DNA of 12,500 nt from Symbiodinium natans (taxonomy: Eukaryota; Sar; Dinophyceae; Suessiales; Symbiodiniaceae). The notes below the pieces were generated by a model. The model ran no database searches, was not told the DNA's origin, and saw nothing but the letters and a program-made list of their open reading frames with translations. The translations under genes were made by a program, and so were the position numbers. The DNA is taken from positions 900,001-912,500 of the forward strand of contig CAJNDS010002135.1 in assembly GCA_905221605.1 (NCBI GenBank). The letters run 5' to 3'. Below, in pieces: positions 12,051-12,500 of the stretch. Position 1 is the first letter of the stretch; each line of letters starts with the position of its first letter.

Positions 12051-12054
12051 GTGA

Positions 12055-12134
12055 GGGTTTAGGGTTTAGGGGTTCAGTGTTCCCTAAGCCCTAATCCCTG
12101 AACCCTAAACCCTACTAGGGTTTAGGGTTTAGAG
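12055..12134. repeat. TTTAGGG and CCCTAAA patches after the EF-hand donor
   Basis: TTTAGGG at 12056-12072, CCCTAA-type at 12084-12113, TTTAGGG at 12117-12134, so orientation switches twice in 80 nt. Confidence 0.85.
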
Positions 12135-12264
12135 TTTGCACGTAGGCATATGCACTGTTTTCGTTACCTTGTTGTTCGGCTTCTGGGTTCAAAATACATG
12201 TGTCACAAGCTCGCAAGTAAGTATGCCCAGAGGGTCCATCTATAGTACTGTTATGGAATTCGGC

Positions 12265-12296
12265 ACCCCCCCCCCAAAAAAAAAAAAAAAAAAAAA
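12265..12296 (+). repeat. Poly-C / poly-A junction
   Basis: A run of about ten C meets a run of about twenty A. It has no poly-A signal context and lies within the intron after 12050. The lengths may be unreliable. Confidence 0.9.
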
Positions 12297-12323
12297 CATG
12301 CTAAATAGGGTTTTGGGGCACCC

Positions 12324-12369
12324 TCAACCCTAAACCCTAAACCCTAAACCCTAAACCCTAAACCCTAAT
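12324..12369 (-). repeat. Telomere-like array (CCCTAAA)6
   Basis: Six perfect units. Confidence 0.94.
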
Positions 12370-12475
12370 TCCATAGTAGTGCTACACATGGACCCTTGGG
12401 GATGGCTCTCTCCTGGGGTTGACGGAGATCGGGGAATTGTCCGAAGGATCGTTATGTATACGGCTGGGGAAGTGG

Positions 12476-12500
12476 GGGTTTAGGGTTTAGGGTTTAGGGT
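12476..12500 (+). repeat. Telomere-like array running off the right edge
   Basis: At least three TTTAGGG units continue beyond the window. Confidence 0.9.

Noticed and set aside
12265-12296. Retroposed poly-A tail
   Set aside because: No upstream retroposed gene and a poly-C run directly abuts it; simple low-complexity sequence is more likely.
163-12500. A true chromosome end (telomere)
   Set aside because: Arrays switch orientation many times and are separated by exons and unique DNA, so they are interstitial.

Overview
The window looks like nuclear DNA of a dinoflagellate. It lies inside one long plus-strand gene that is about nine-tenths intron. Three things point there. First, most of the sequence is plant/alveolate-type telomere heptamer (TTTAGGG / CCCTAAA) in dozens of interstitial arrays. 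Second, short unique islands between the arrays read as exons whose junctions follow the dinoflagellate style: AG|G at acceptors and many GC (some GA) donors in place of GT. Third, those islands, joined in phase, spell a single-domain voltage-gated cation channel (Ion_trans type) of the kind that is abundant in Symbiodiniaceae and relatives. The species is not identified.

Layout. From 241 to 2059 there are eight or so short exons coding a hydrophilic, acidic, Ser/Pro/Lys-rich N-terminal cytoplasmic region. From 2060 to 3640 the sequence is mostly repeats and foldback elements. The S1 helix should lie here, but I could not place it securely; two weak candidates are listed. From 3643 the transmembrane core is clear: S2 (3643-3712), S3 (4362-4431), S3-S4 linker (5156-5187), S4 voltage sensor (5980-6045), a 24-nt microexon for the S4-S5 linker (6821-6844), S5 (7613-7692), S5-pore turret (8210-8278), pore helix (8635-8694), selectivity-filter region and start of S6 (9482-9568), rest of S6 (9916-9961). 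After S6 come a cytoplasmic linker (10736-10771, 11580-11630) and the first eleven positions of an EF-hand calcium-binding loop (11994-12050). The gene continues beyond the right edge, and probably the left.

From S2 to the EF-hand every proposed junction keeps the reading frame and restores the expected channel sequence, so the exon model there rests on many mutually consistent junctions. The ten introns from S4 to the right end are all full of telomere-like arrays, some with both orientations in one intron. Several introns are bounded by short direct repeats, a hallmark of introns that arrived by insertion. Other introns hold small foldback (MITE-like) elements, two of which belong to one family.

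No RNA gene, CRISPR array, bacterial feature or credible minus-strand gene is present. Plus-strand open frames outside the exons, and all minus-strand ones, look like shadows of exons or of repeats.
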